From contig JAJYIU010000028.1 of NCBI GenBank assembly GCA_021789895.1, positions 1-42,945 of the forward strand: a DNA stretch of 42,945 bases, read 5' to 3'. The translations under genes were made by a program, and so were the position numbers. The notes below the pieces were generated by a model. It searched no databases, was not told where the DNA came from, and was given only the letters and a program-made list of their open reading frames with translations. This document shows positions 8,501 to 16,931 of the stretch, in pieces. The DNA comes from Acidobacteriota bacterium. Lineage in GTDB: Bacteria; Acidobacteriota; Terriglobia; Terriglobales; SCQP01. Every line of letters starts with the position of its first letter. The first letter of the stretch is position 1.

Positions 8501-10486
8501 TTACGCCGGCAGCGGCGGCTTTCGACTCGGCAGCATGCGGGCCGAATTGAGCAGGAAGGCGAACTCCGAGGCGACGTGTATGAACGCCGCCAGCAGCGGA
8601 TTGAGCATGCCCATCGCCGCCATCGCCAGGCCGGCGGCATCCACCAGTAGCGTGCCGTAAAAATTTTGCGTGATGATGCGCCGGCAGTCGCGGGCGATTT
8701 GCAGCGTCTCGACGAACTTGCCCAGGTCGCTGCCGATCAGCACCACGTCGGCGCTTTCGCGCGCCACGTCCGTTCCCTCACCCATCGCCACGCCGACGCT
8801 GGCGGCGCTCAGCGCCGGCGCGTCGTTGAGGCCGTCGCCCAGCATGGCCACGGTCTTGCCATCGCGCTTCTGTTCCGCCACAAACCGGGCCTTTTGCTGG
8901 GGCAGCAGCTCGGCGTGCACCTCGCGGATGCCCAACCCCCGCGCCAGTTCGCTCGCCGCCCGCGCATTGTCCCCGGTGAGCAGCACCAATTGGATCCGCA
9001 TCGCTTCCATCGAGCGTACTGCCGGCCCGGCGCTGGGCCGCTGCTGGTCTTGGATTGCGATCGCGCCGTACAGGCGCGCATCGCGCGCCACCCAGACGGT
9101 GGTCTCGGATGCCGTTCCCGCTTCCGCCGGAACTCGGATTCCGTGCTCCTCGAGCCATTGCCGGTTCCCGGCGAGAATCTGCCCGCCCGGCTCGGCTTTC
9201 GTCTCGGCCAGCACCCCTCGTCCGACGTAATATTCAAACCGCGCCGGCAGCTCGATTTTGAGCTGCTCCGCTTCGGCCCGCTGTAATATCGCCCGGCCCA
9301 GCGGATGCTCCGACCTGCTTTCGGCGCTGGCCGCGGCGGCGAGCAGTTGCCGCTCGCCGATGCCCGCCTCCGGCCGCAACCCCGTCACCCGCGGCTGGCC
9401 ATAGGTCAGCGTGCCGGTTTTATCGAGAAAGACTGTATCCAGTTGCCAGAGCGTTTCCAGATAGATGCCGCCCTTGACGATCGAGCCGCGCCGCGCCGCG
9501 CGCCCGATCGCGCCCAGAATCGCCAGCGGCGTCCCGGCGGCGATGCCGCACGCGCCGGCCACGATGACGACCGAAATTGTGGATTGCAGGTTGTGCGTGA
9601 TGAGAAACGTCAGCCCCGCCGCCCCCAGCGCAAAATAGACCAGGTAACCCGAAAGCCGGTCGGCGGTCTTCTGAATCGGCGCGCGCGCGCGCTCCGCCCG
9701 CTCCACCGCTTCGACGATGCGGCCGAATGTAGTCTCCGGCCCCAGCCGTTCGGTGCGCACTTCCAGCGTGCCCGCCTGGTTGAAGCTGCCGGCATAAACT
9801 TCGATGCCCGCGGATTTTTCCGCCGGCATCGGCTCGCCGGTGATCGCCGCCTGCTCCACCCAGGAATGCCCCGCCAGCACCTGCCCGTCCACCGGAATGC
9901 GCGAGCCTGGCCGGATCAGCACCACTTCGCCCGGCTGGAGCGCGCTCGTCGGCACTTCGGTTATGGTGCCGCCGCGCATCACGCTCGCGGTTTGCGGCAA
10001 AAATTCCAGCAGTTGGCGTATCGCCTGCCGGCCGCGCGTAACCGTCTGGCCTTCCAGAATCTCCGCCGCCAGCACGAAGGCGGTAATCAGCAGCGCGGTC
10101 ACGAATTCGCCGATCGCCAGCGCCGCCGCCAGCGCAATGGTCATGGAAAGCTCCATCGTCATGCGGCGCTCGAAGAGGTTGACGGCGGCCTGCTTGTAAA
10201 TGGGATAGCCGCCCGCCAGCGCCGCTCCCAACCCGATCAGGCTGACCCGCGCCCACGGTTCCCAAAGTTTGTAGCCCACGGCCGCTGCGGCGGCCAGCAC
10301 CAGCACAATCCGGAGCGCCTCGCCGCGTGGAATCACGGGCCGTGTCCGGGGCTCAGCCCGGGGTTGGTTTACCCCGGGGCGGCTGCCGGTGATGTCTGGC
10401 GGAGGCGGCGGGGCAGACTCGGATGGCGAAGGCGCGGCCGATGCGTCGTCCCGATTCCCTGCCGGCGATGGATGCGTTGCAAACAT
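8501..10486 (-). CDS. heavy-metal P1B-type ATPase-like pump with atypical GAC motif
   Basis: 661 residues. P-type ATPase hallmarks: TGEPMPAEKSAG (actuator loop), Asp355 of DKTGTLT (phosphorylation), and MLGDGLNDAPALSAASVGVAMGEGTDVA (hinge). The order of predicted membrane segments, with two pairs before the actuator and a pair after it plus C-terminal helices, fits the P1B heavy-metal class. There is no N-terminal HMA metal-binding domain; instead there is a Pro/Ser-rich tail of about 65 residues. Where P1B pumps carry CPC or XPC before a TP pair, this protein reads GAC (Cys313 aligns with the second Cys), so the conserved proline is absent. The transported ion is therefore unclear. ATG 10486 has only a weak AGG nearby; the exact start is uncertain. 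Confidence 0.9.
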   Translation of the reverse strand: MFATHPSPAGNRDDASAAPSPSESAPPPPPDITGSRPGVNQPRAEPRTRPVIPRGEALRIVLVLAAAAAVGYKLWEPWARVSLIGLGAALAGGYPIYKQAAVNLFERRMTMELSMTIALAAALAIGEFVTALLITAFVLAAEILEGQTVTRGRQAIRQLLEFLPQTASVMRGGTITEVPTSALQPGEVVLIRPGSRIPVDGQVLAGHSWVEQAAITGEPMPAEKSAGIEVYAGSFNQAGTLEVRTERLGPETTFGRIVEAVERAERARAPIQKTADRLSGYLVYFALGAAGLTFLITHNLQSTISVVIVAGACGIAAGTPLAILGAIGRAARRGSIVKGGIYLETLWQLDTVFLDKTGTLTYGQPRVTGLRPEAGIGERQLLAAAASAESRSEHPLGRAILQRAEAEQLKIELPARFEYYVGRGVLAETKAEPGGQILAGNRQWLEEHGIRVPAEAGTASETTVWVARDARLYGAIAIQDQQRPSAGPAVRSMEAMRIQLVLLTGDNARAASELARGLGIREVHAELLPQQKARFVAEQKRDGKTVAMLGDGLNDAPALSAASVGVAMGEGTDVARESADVVLIGSDLGKFVETLQIARDCRRIITQNFYGTLLVDAAGLAMAAMGMLNPLLAAFIHVASEFAFLLNSARMLPSRKPPLPA

Positions 10487-10788
10487 GACCTGCTTGATTT
10501 CAAGCTAGTGCCATTTGCCGCGCAAGGCGAGTGAATTGCGTTGATTTTGGCCGCGGATCAATTTCTACCAGCCGGTTCTACGAACCGGCTTCCGCTGAAT
10601 CCGGCCTGCGCTTGCCGAGCGCGTGCTGCCAGGCGCCGCTGCCAACTGAGCAGCGGTGTCGCCGCGGTTCCATTCCCCTCCTGGCTGCCGCCGGGCTGCC
10701 TTGCCTGGGGTCTGCCAGCAGTCGGCTCAATCCATTTATTTTGTTTCATTTAAGCCAGGATAGTTCATCCTGCGCTACACTCGTTTTA
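10487..10788. other. intergenic region with a perfect hairpin and a leaderless-type promoter
   Basis: Divergent spacer of 302 bases between the ATPase gene and a small membrane-protein gene. It contains a perfect 9-bp stem with a 3-base loop (10570-10578 with 10582-10590) lacking a T-run, and a smaller stem AGGAT/ATCCT (10757-10771). An in-frame extension of the downstream gene runs through this stretch but has no start signal or protein-like character, so I do not call it coding. Confidence 0.5.
10776..10781 (+). promoter_or_regulatory. -10 box placed for a leaderless transcript
   Basis: TACACT lies 7 bases before ATG 10789, so transcription would begin at or next to the start codon. No Shine-Dalgarno sequence precedes the ATG and no clear -35 box is visible. 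The same arrangement recurs at several other genes in the window. Confidence 0.45.
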
Positions 10789-10971
10789 ATGTCCGGCGAG
10801 CCGCAGAGCCCCAAGCCCATATTCGATCGCTTGACCGAGGATGAGCGCGCTCGTCTGCATCAGGCCAAGCCCGCGGCCGCGGCGCGCCCTTCCTCCAGCC
10901 TGCTCTGGTGGCTGATTGCCGCCGCCGCCGCGGTGCTCTTTCTCTGGACCGCGCTGCACACCGGATTTTGA
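10789..10971 (+). CDS. small single-pass membrane protein, function unknown
   Basis: 60 residues. The first half is hydrophilic (PIFDRLTEDERARLHQAKP), the second is one transmembrane helix (SLLWWLIAAAAAVLFLWTAL) ending four residues before the C-terminus. It looks like a tail-anchored small protein with a cytoplasmic N-terminal part. I do not recognise a family. A longer in-frame reading from 10531 exists, but the coherent protein begins at ATG 10789, where a -10 box sits 7 bases upstream. It is convergent with the M13 peptidase gene 27 bases downstream and divergent from the ATPase gene. No functional assignment is possible. Confidence 0.65.
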   Translation: MSGEPQSPKPIFDRLTEDERARLHQAKPAAAARPSSSLLWWLIAAAAAVLFLWTALHTGF

Positions 10972-10998
10972 TCTAGCCGAGTGCCTGCACGCCGCCGC

Positions 10999-13050
10999 TT
11001 ACCAGACCCGGCAGGCTTTGGTTCCTCTCACCATCGGCGCCGCCGGCCCGCAATTGAATGCGCGCGCAAAGGCGTTGAAGTTGGATACCACCCCGTTGAC
11101 CCGGTAGCGTCCCGGCGAGTGCGGATCCTCGCGTGCCAGCAGCGCTTTCACCTGCGGCGTCGCGTTCTGGCACCAGATCTGGCCATAGGACAGGAAGAAT
11201 TGCTGCGCCGGAGAATAGCGTTCCCCCGGCGCCGCGGCAAAGGCGTCGCCGTGGTGCCGGGCTAAATCCGCCAGCAGCGCCATAAACGCGATGCGGATGC
11301 CGCCGTTGTCGGCGGTGTTTTCGCCCAGAGTCAGCCGGCCGTTGAGATGGATGTTGCCGTTGACGGTGAAGCCGGAATATTCATTCGCCAGGCAGCGCTC
11401 GCGGCGGTCGAAGTTCCGTTTGTCGGCCGCCGTCCACCAGTTGTGCAGGTTGCCGCGCGAATCGAAGCGGCTGCCCTCGTCGTCGAAGCCGTGCGTGTTT
11501 TCGTGGCCGATGACCACCCCCATGGCGCCGAAATTCGAGGCATCGTCCGCTTTGGGATCGAAAAACGGCGGCTGCAGGATGCCGGCGGGAAACACGATGA
11601 TGTTGCGCGTCGGCGAATAGTAGGCGTTGACCGTCGGCGGCGTCATGCCCCAGTGATGGCGGTCGAACGGCCGCCCGATCTTGACCAGGTTGCGGTGCAG
11701 GTTGAAGCGGCTGGAGCGCTGGATGTCGGAGAAGAAATCGCCGCGCGAGATCGCCAGCGGGCCATAATCGCGCCATTTGTCCGGATACCCGATCATGTTG
11801 GCGATGGCGTGCAGCTTCTGGATCGCCTTCGCCTTCGTCGCCGGCGTCATCCAGCTTAACTGCTCGATGTCGCGTCCCAGCGCCGCCTGCAACTGCACCA
11901 CCATGCGCAGCGCGCGGGCCTTGGCCGAGGGCGGAAAATAACGCCGCACCCAGAGCCGCCCCAGCGCCATCCCGAGATGGCGGTCGGCATACACCACGCA
12001 GCGCTTCCAGCGCGGCTGGATCTGCTTGGCGCCGCGCAGCGTGTGCCCGTAAAAATTGAAGTTTGCCGCGACAAACGGCTGCGAAAGATAGGGCGCGGCG
12101 GCGGAAAGCGCGTGCAGCTCCAGATAGGCCCGCCACACCGGCAGCGGCTCGGTGGCCGCCAGCTTGCCCAGCGCGCGCGCGAACTGCGGCGCCGCGACGT
12201 TGACGGCGCCGATGCGGGGCGCGTGCAGGGCAAGGAAATATTCGCGCCAGCTCCACGCCGGCGTCAGCCGCTGCAGTTGCCGCAAATTCATGCGGTGGTA
12301 AATATGATTCGGATTGCGCCGGTACACATGCGTTTGCGAGGCCAGCGCCAACTCGGTTTCCAGGTGCAGCGCGGCGGCGGCATCCTCGCTTGCCTGGTGG
12401 GGCCGCTTGCCCGCCAGCCGGAACAGCTTCCGCGCGTAGGCCAGGTATTGCTGCCGCAGCCGCTCCGAATGCGCGTCGGTTTTGGTGTAATAGCTGCGGC
12501 TGGGCAGGCCCAGTCCGCCCTGGTCCACCTGCGCGATCACCTGTCGGGTGTTGTGCATGTCCGCGCCGGAATAGAAGCGCAGCCCCGCCCCGGCGCCGTC
12601 GCGCTGCAGCCGCGCGATCAGCGCCGGCAGTTGCGAGCGCCGGCGCAGGGCGGCAATCGCCGCCAGCTCGCCCGCCAGCGGCCTGGCTCCCAGCCGGTCA
12701 ATCCGTTGCCGGTTCATGCAGGCGGCATAGAAGTCGCCCACCTTGCGTTCCAGCGGCGTGCGCTTCGCGCCCCCCTTGGCCGCGCGCTCCATCACTTGCC
12801 GCAGCTCGCGCTGGTTGCGCTGTTGCAGTTCGTTGAAGCGCCCCCAGATGGATTCGTCTGCCGGAATCGGATGCGCCGCCTTCCAGTTGCCGCAGGCGTA
12901 CATGTAAAAATCCTGGCAGGGGCTGACTTGCGCATCGATCGCGCTCAGATCCACACCGTGCTGCACGGCCCGCGGCGCTTGTGCGCCGGCGGCCGCCGCC
13001 AGGGCCAATATCCACCCGCTTGCCATCGCAACCAGACGAAACCGCGGCAT
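10999..13050 (-). CDS. secreted M13-family (neprilysin/PepO-like) zinc metallopeptidase
   Basis: 683 residues, the usual length for bacterial M13 oligopeptidases, which cut short peptides outside the cytoplasm. A signal peptide (LVAMASGWILALAAAAGAQA) is followed by the typical N-terminal CQDFYMYACGNW block. The zinc site is HENTH with His516, Glu517 and His520; the third ligand is Glu577 in GENTADNGG, with Asp581 also in place. The protein ends in CRVW, the conserved M13 C-terminus that forms a disulfide. NAYYSPTRNIIVFPAGILQPP is the substrate-binding NAYY-type motif. ATG 13050 is chosen because AGGAG lies 10 bases upstream and the signal peptide follows. It stands alone, with over 300 bases of spacer upstream. 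Confidence 0.95.
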   Translation of the reverse strand: MPRFRLVAMASGWILALAAAAGAQAPRAVQHGVDLSAIDAQVSPCQDFYMYACGNWKAAHPIPADESIWGRFNELQQRNQRELRQVMERAAKGGAKRTPLERKVGDFYAACMNRQRIDRLGARPLAGELAAIAALRRRSQLPALIARLQRDGAGAGLRFYSGADMHNTRQVIAQVDQGGLGLPSRSYYTKTDAHSERLRQQYLAYARKLFRLAGKRPHQASEDAAAALHLETELALASQTHVYRRNPNHIYHRMNLRQLQRLTPAWSWREYFLALHAPRIGAVNVAAPQFARALGKLAATEPLPVWRAYLELHALSAAAPYLSQPFVAANFNFYGHTLRGAKQIQPRWKRCVVYADRHLGMALGRLWVRRYFPPSAKARALRMVVQLQAALGRDIEQLSWMTPATKAKAIQKLHAIANMIGYPDKWRDYGPLAISRGDFFSDIQRSSRFNLHRNLVKIGRPFDRHHWGMTPPTVNAYYSPTRNIIVFPAGILQPPFFDPKADDASNFGAMGVVIGHENTHGFDDEGSRFDSRGNLHNWWTAADKRNFDRRERCLANEYSGFTVNGNIHLNGRLTLGENTADNGGIRIAFMALLADLARHHGDAFAAAPGERYSPAQQFFLSYGQIWCQNATPQVKALLAREDPHSPGRYRVNGVVSNFNAFARAFNCGPAAPMVRGTKACRVW

Positions 13051-13363
13051 TGGTTCGCTTCTCCTCTTTGCGCGGTAGCGCAAACGCCTATCCTACTCTC
13101 TCGCGCCTTGACTTGCCAGCCTGACTGCATGCCTGATCCGCAGTGATATGTTTTTTGCCATCATGACTTTAAGAAGGGAGCAAACCCGCCTCGCCCGCCT
13201 GAATCTTTCCGGCCATGAGCCCGGCCGTTGGCATTATGCTCCGGCGCTGCCCAATCCACAGCCGGTGAGTGTCGCTACGGGCATCCATGTAAATTTCTTT
13301 ATGCAGTGTTGAAGCCAAAAGGCTTCCATGAGTCTGGTTAAGGTGCTTGGAAGTGGCAACGTT
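13051..13363. other. spacer upstream of the M13 gene
   Basis: 313 bases without a supported gene. It must hold the M13 promoter; TAGGAT on the minus strand (around 13090-13096) is a possible -10 box with a poor -35. A 6-bp stem with AAAA loop (GAAGCC 13311-13316, GGCTTC 13321-13326) lies about 40 bases after the stop codon of the CPBP-like gene but has no T-run, so termination there is uncertain. Confidence 0.4.
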
Positions 13364-14287
13364 TCACATCCAGCGCAGCAGCGCCAGGAATGTCAAATAA
13401 TTCGCCGCATGAAACGCCGCTGCCGCCGGCAGCGAGTTGCCCGCCTTGCGATAGACGATCGCCGCCGCCAGCTCCAGCGGCAATGCCCCTAGCGGATTGC
13501 CATGCAGCAGCGCCACCGCTTCCGCGCCCAGCAGCATCGCCGGCCAGGGCGGCATATAGGCCAGCAGCGAGGCCTGCAGCACGCCGCGCTCCAGCAGTTC
13601 GTTAGGCACGATCGCGGCCAGTTGGATGACCATCGCCGCCGCCCCAAAACGCGCCAGCAACGTCGAGCGTGCCGGCGCCTGCCAGCCGTGTTGCACCAGT
13701 TGTAATGCCAGCGTAAAGCCGACGCCAACGGCAAAAGCCAGGCCGATTGACTGCCACTGAGGTTGAAAGCGATTGAGCAGCCTATAGGCCGGACGCCGGC
13801 GCAGCGCCCAGGCCGCGGCCAGCGCGGCGGCAACCGGATAGGACGCCATCTGCAGCCCGGCCTTCGCCCAGCCGCCGCTGGCGCGGCTGAGAGTTCCGTG
13901 CGCAAGCGAAAACGCCGCCAGTTCCACCGCGAACAGCAGCAACGAAAGCGCCGCCAGCCCGAAAAGCCCATAGGGCGGCGCCAGCAGATACGGCGCGGAA
14001 ATTGGCGCTTTCCTTTTTCGCGCCATTCCGGCCGGCCGGGCCACCGTCCGGCATTCGGCTTCCGCCAGCGGCTCGGCTTGGGTGATCGCGCCGGGGGTCG
14101 AAAACCGCGTCGAGCTGATTCCCCAAATGCCGGGGTTGGCCTCGACCTCGTCCACCAATTGAAATGCCGCCACCCCGCCCACCAGCCGCAACTCGCGCGC
14201 GCGCCGCCGCGCCCCGCCTGCGAACGTTAGCCGGAAACAGCCTGCCGGATGCGCTTGCCATGCCGCTTTGAGGTCGGAGAAACGCAA
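13364..14287 (-). CDS. CPBP-family (CAAX-protease/Abi-type) membrane protein
   Basis: Up to 307 residues. The C-terminal 220 residues form about six to eight hydrophobic helices with the CPBP pattern: NELLERGVLQASLL (family EExxxR block, here with E..ER), then LLHGNPLGALP (first His block) and FHAANYL (second His/Asn block). Members are intramembrane glutamic-type peptidases or lack proven activity. The first Glu pair of the canonical EE motif is read here as N-E, so activity is uncertain. The N-terminal 87 residues are soluble and unfamiliar; TTG 14287 is 14 bases after the pseudopilin stop and AGG abuts it, while ATG 14026 would give just the membrane part. It appears to be the last gene of the pilus/secretion operon. 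Confidence 0.68.
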   Translation of the reverse strand: MRFSDLKAAWQAHPAGCFRLTFAGGARRRARELRLVGGVAAFQLVDEVEANPGIWGISSTRFSTPGAITQAEPLAEAECRTVARPAGMARKRKAPISAPYLLAPPYGLFGLAALSLLLFAVELAAFSLAHGTLSRASGGWAKAGLQMASYPVAAALAAAWALRRRPAYRLLNRFQPQWQSIGLAFAVGVGFTLALQLVQHGWQAPARSTLLARFGAAAMVIQLAAIVPNELLERGVLQASLLAYMPPWPAMLLGAEAVALLHGNPLGALPLELAAAIVYRKAGNSLPAAAAFHAANYLTFLALLRWM

Positions 14288-14301
14288 CCTCTATATTGGC
14301 A

Positions 14302-15060
14302 TTAGTGAGGTGTTGAGAGGATGCCGCCGATGGGGGGCATGCCGCCGGGCATGCCGCCGGGCGGAGCGACGGCAGGGGCGAGCACGTGCAGGGTGCGGTC
14401 CTTGCCGGGATCGTAAACGAACGCCCATTCGCAGGGCAGGTCTTTCCCGTCGCGATTCAGGATCGCCGGACGATTGTCCCGGCTGGCGACGCCGATGATC
14501 GGCCCGCCGCCCAAAGTCGAACCTGCGTTGCGGCCCCGCCGCTTGCAGGCGCCAAAACCGGCCTTTTTCTTCTGCGCGGCGCTCCCGGTCAAACTCGGCC
14601 CGAACCCGCCGGCGCTCATACTGAACGGATTCGCTGGCGCGCCCGGATTATTGGTATTGCCCGCCGGGCCGCCGGCGCGTCCCGGGCCTGCGGCCGGACC
14701 GGAAACCGTGACCTGGCCGTAATGGATGAAGAACCATTTCCCGCTGCGCGTCAGCGGATCCGGCCAGGCATGGCGCAGGAAATGCATGCCGTTGGTCTGT
14801 TTCAGCCGGTCGAGATTGGGCGGATAGGCGCCGAATTTATGGTAATAGCGCTGGATGGCGACGACATACTGCTGCGCGCGAAAGACCATTTCCTTCTCGC
14901 GCTGCCGCCGGATCTGGGTGGCGATGCTGGGCGCCGCCGTGGCCAGCGCCAGCACCAGCAGCGCGAGCATCAGCAGTGCCAGCATCAACATGTATCCGCG
15001 CTGCCGCTTGCCGGGTTGGCGCCGCGGGCCGCTGCGGCCGGATTGGGAATCGCTCGCCAC
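14302..15060 (-). CDS. type II secretion/type IV pilus pseudopilin-like protein
   Basis: 252 residues. A basic leader ending RQRG is followed by YMLMLALLMLALLVLALATAAP, giving a type III (prepilin) signal with cleavage after Gly22. The mature start is Tyr, and the glutamate normally found at mature position 5 is Leu, which is unusual for a major pilin or GspG. The helix continues into QIRRQREKEMVFRAQQYVVAIQRYYHKFGAYPPNLDRL, typical of GspG-like subunits. The second half is Gly/Pro/Asn-rich with a short structured block (CEWAFVYDPGKDRTLHVL). GTG 15060 is chosen: it is 2 bases after the stop of the preceding gene, implying translational coupling. It probably is an assembly or minor subunit rather than the main fibre protein. 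Confidence 0.8.
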   Translation of the reverse strand: MASDSQSGRSGPRRQPGKRQRGYMLMLALLMLALLVLALATAAPSIATQIRRQREKEMVFRAQQYVVAIQRYYHKFGAYPPNLDRLKQTNGMHFLRHAWPDPLTRSGKWFFIHYGQVTVSGPAAGPGRAGGPAGNTNNPGAPANPFSMSAGGFGPSLTGSAAQKKKAGFGACKRRGRNAGSTLGGGPIIGVASRDNRPAILNRDGKDLPCEWAFVYDPGKDRTLHVLAPAVAPPGGMPGGMPPIGGILSTPH

Positions 15061-15062
15061 GT

Positions 15063-15617
15063 TTATGCATGGATCAGCGGCAGAAATTGCGTATTCTGCG
15101 TCACCTGATCGCGCACCTGGACCGTGTTCGCATTGATGCTCAGGATCACGTACCTTCCGGCAACGCGCTCGCCGGTCCCTACAATGAAAATCTTCCCGCC
15201 GAATTGCAGAAAGCATTGCGGCGGCTGCCCGGCGCGTTGCGTGTAGCCGTAAAATCGCAAAGGAATCGGCGGCGGGCCGGCAGGCTGCGGCGGCAAGACC
15301 GGATGCGGCGCGATCGGCCCGCGCCGGGCCGCGGCGGCGCCCGCCGCCTGCAGCGGCGTCATGGCTTGCGGGCCGGCGACAAACAGGTCGCGGCGGCTGC
15401 CGCGATAGCGCACCTGTTGCAGCCGGTCGAGTGCGCTCGTGTGCAGCCGGGCCTCGATCCGGTTCAAATCCGGCAAGCCGCCATTTTGAGCTTGCGGAGC
15501 CGATCCGGTGAATTTGGGCCCTCCGCTCGACAGCTCATTCCAGAACAGCAGCCCCGCCAGCGCCATCAGCACCGCCAGCCACATCACCTTTTTCCGGTTT
15601 TCCAGCCCCAGCTTCAT
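15063..15617 (-). CDS. PilP/GspC-like inner-membrane protein
   Basis: 184 residues. One N-terminal membrane anchor (KKVMWLAVLMALAGLLFW) precedes a Pro/Ala-rich periplasmic linker and a C-terminal beta-rich domain (PIPLRFYGYTQRAG, CFLQFGGKIFIVGTGERVAGRYVILSI) like the homology region of PilP or GspC, which links the inner-membrane platform to the secretin. Similarity is by architecture and position, not by strong motif. Its ATG overlaps the PilO-like stop by 4 bases (ATGA type), and the pseudopilin gene follows after 2 bases. This position after PilM, PilN and PilO is the one PilP occupies in pilus operons. Confidence 0.7.
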   Translation of the reverse strand: MKLGLENRKKVMWLAVLMALAGLLFWNELSSGGPKFTGSAPQAQNGGLPDLNRIEARLHTSALDRLQQVRYRGSRRDLFVAGPQAMTPLQAAGAAAARRGPIAPHPVLPPQPAGPPPIPLRFYGYTQRAGQPPQCFLQFGGKIFIVGTGERVAGRYVILSINANTVQVRDQVTQNTQFLPLIHA

Positions 15618-16225
15618 TCGCCCGCTCCCTTGCCCGCCGCCGCGTCCGGAGGGCTGCCGCCCTGTGGCTGCATCCGTTCGTAGGTTGCAATCACCACGTG
15701 CAGCCGCACCACGTTCCCCAATGCCCTCGATTGCGGCCGCGTCAGCGTGACCTGGCGAATCTGGAAAAATACCGGATCGCGCTCCACCGCATTGAGATAC
15801 CGCATCAGCCCGGCATAGGGGCCGGTCAGCGAGCCGCCGATCTCGACTCCGCGCAACCCGGCCTGGGAGTGGCGCTGCGGCTTGAAGCTGATATTCGAAA
15901 GCGTGACCTGCCGTTCCGCGGCGAGACGATTCAGCTCTGCCACCGTGGTGGAATAGAGCAGCCGCCGGGACGGCATTGAGGCCCGCAAAAACTCGCGCGC
16001 CTGCCGCCGGCTGGCTTTCAACTCATGCTGCAGCCGCTCGATCTCCCCAGCTTGCCGCCGCAGCGCGTGGTAACGCTGCGCCACCGCGGCATAGCGCGCC
16101 GCGGCATGCGCCCGCGATGGCGACCAGGGCGAGAGCAGGAAACCCGCCAGCGCGAGTACCACGATTCCCGCTACGCCGGCCAATACCTGCAGCCGCCGCG
16201 CCAGGGTCCAGCTTTTATTGCGCAT
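15614..16225 (-). CDS. pilO: PilO-like pilus/secretion assembly protein
   Basis: 203 residues. A single N-terminal membrane helix (VLAGVAGIVVLALAGFLL) is followed by a coiled-coil-prone stretch (residues about 40-80, RYHALRRQAGEIERLQHELKASRR split by Ala-rich parts) and a periplasmic ferredoxin-like domain with the PilO/GspM pattern (LLYSTTVAELNRLAAERQVTLSNISF, then YAGLMRYLNAVERDPVFFQI). PilO pairs with PilN in the inner-membrane alignment complex of type IV pili. It overlaps the PilN-like gene by 11 bases and the PilP-like gene by 4 bases. The assignment rests on gene order and fold pattern. Confidence 0.8.
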   Translation of the reverse strand: MRNKSWTLARRLQVLAGVAGIVVLALAGFLLSPWSPSRAHAAARYAAVAQRYHALRRQAGEIERLQHELKASRRQAREFLRASMPSRRLLYSTTVAELNRLAAERQVTLSNISFKPQRHSQAGLRGVEIGGSLTGPYAGLMRYLNAVERDPVFFQIRQVTLTRPQSRALGNVVRLHVVIATYERMQPQGGSPPDAAAGKGAGE

Positions 16226-16895
16226 TCCCGGCCCCCGTTGCCGCCGGCGCGGCCAAATCCGATAGCGGAAGCGGATGGTATTGCACCGTAAACTGCATCA
16301 CCACCCCCGCCGGCGCGCCGCTGTCGGTCGTTTCGCGGCGTTCCTCGTTCACATTCGGCTGTGAAAACTCGTTATCCAGCTCCAGTTTCTCCAGCAGTTG
16401 CACCAGGTCGCGCACCCGCGGCGCATCCACCTCCATGCTGATCATCGTGTACTGCCCGCTGGTCTTGCCTTTGCCGCTCTTTTCCGTCGGCTGGATCGCA
16501 ATCAACCGCACCGGCATCGGCATCAAGCCTTCCAGCCGCTGGAACAGGTGCGTCCAGGAGATGGATTTGTACGCGATCAACTGGTTCAGGTAGCGCAGCC
16601 GGTCCAGTTCCTGCTGATTGCGCGGCTGCCGCAGCCAGGCGGCGAAGGCCGCCTGCCGCGCTTCCAGCGGCGCCAGTTGCGCCCGCTCCGCCGCCGTCCG
16701 GCGCGCGGTCGAGCGGGTGGCGGCATAATCGAACCCCAGCCGCAGCGACAGTCCCAGAATCGCCGCCAGCAGCAGCGCCAGCAGGCCGCCCCAGACAATC
16801 CATACCCGCCGCCGGTTTTCCGCCGGCCGGCGGGCGAGATTGAGCTCCAGGCGGTGCATCGGTTCGCGTTCCATCATTTTGACTGCGCTGGCCAT
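16215..16895 (-). CDS. pilN: PilN-like pilus/secretion assembly protein
   Basis: 226 residues. The N-terminus carries the short PilN motif that binds PilM (LELNLARRPAENRR, like INLLP/NLA...R in PilN), then one membrane helix (WIVWGGLLALLLAAILGLSL), a coiled-coil segment and a periplasmic domain (SWTHLFQRLEGLMPMPVRLIAI, then QYTMISMEVDAPRVRDLVQLLEKLE), the usual PilN layout. ATG 16895 is chosen because AGGA lies 8 bases upstream; a TTG 18 bases before it has no such site. The gene starts 36 bases after the PilM-like stop and overlaps the next gene, so it belongs to one transcription unit. Confidence 0.85.
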   Translation of the reverse strand: MASAVKMMEREPMHRLELNLARRPAENRRRVWIVWGGLLALLLAAILGLSLRLGFDYAATRSTARRTAAERAQLAPLEARQAAFAAWLRQPRNQQELDRLRYLNQLIAYKSISWTHLFQRLEGLMPMPVRLIAIQPTEKSGKGKTSGQYTMISMEVDAPRVRDLVQLLEKLELDNEFSQPNVNEERRETTDSGAPAGVVMQFTVQYHPLPLSDLAAPAATGAGNAQ

Positions 16896-16931
16896 GAATC
16901 TTTCCTGGCGCAATTCCCCGGCGGAATTGCT

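Noticed and set aside
9305-10534. 409-codon plus-strand reading opposite the ATPase
   Set aside because: Antisense shadow of a clear P-type ATPase.
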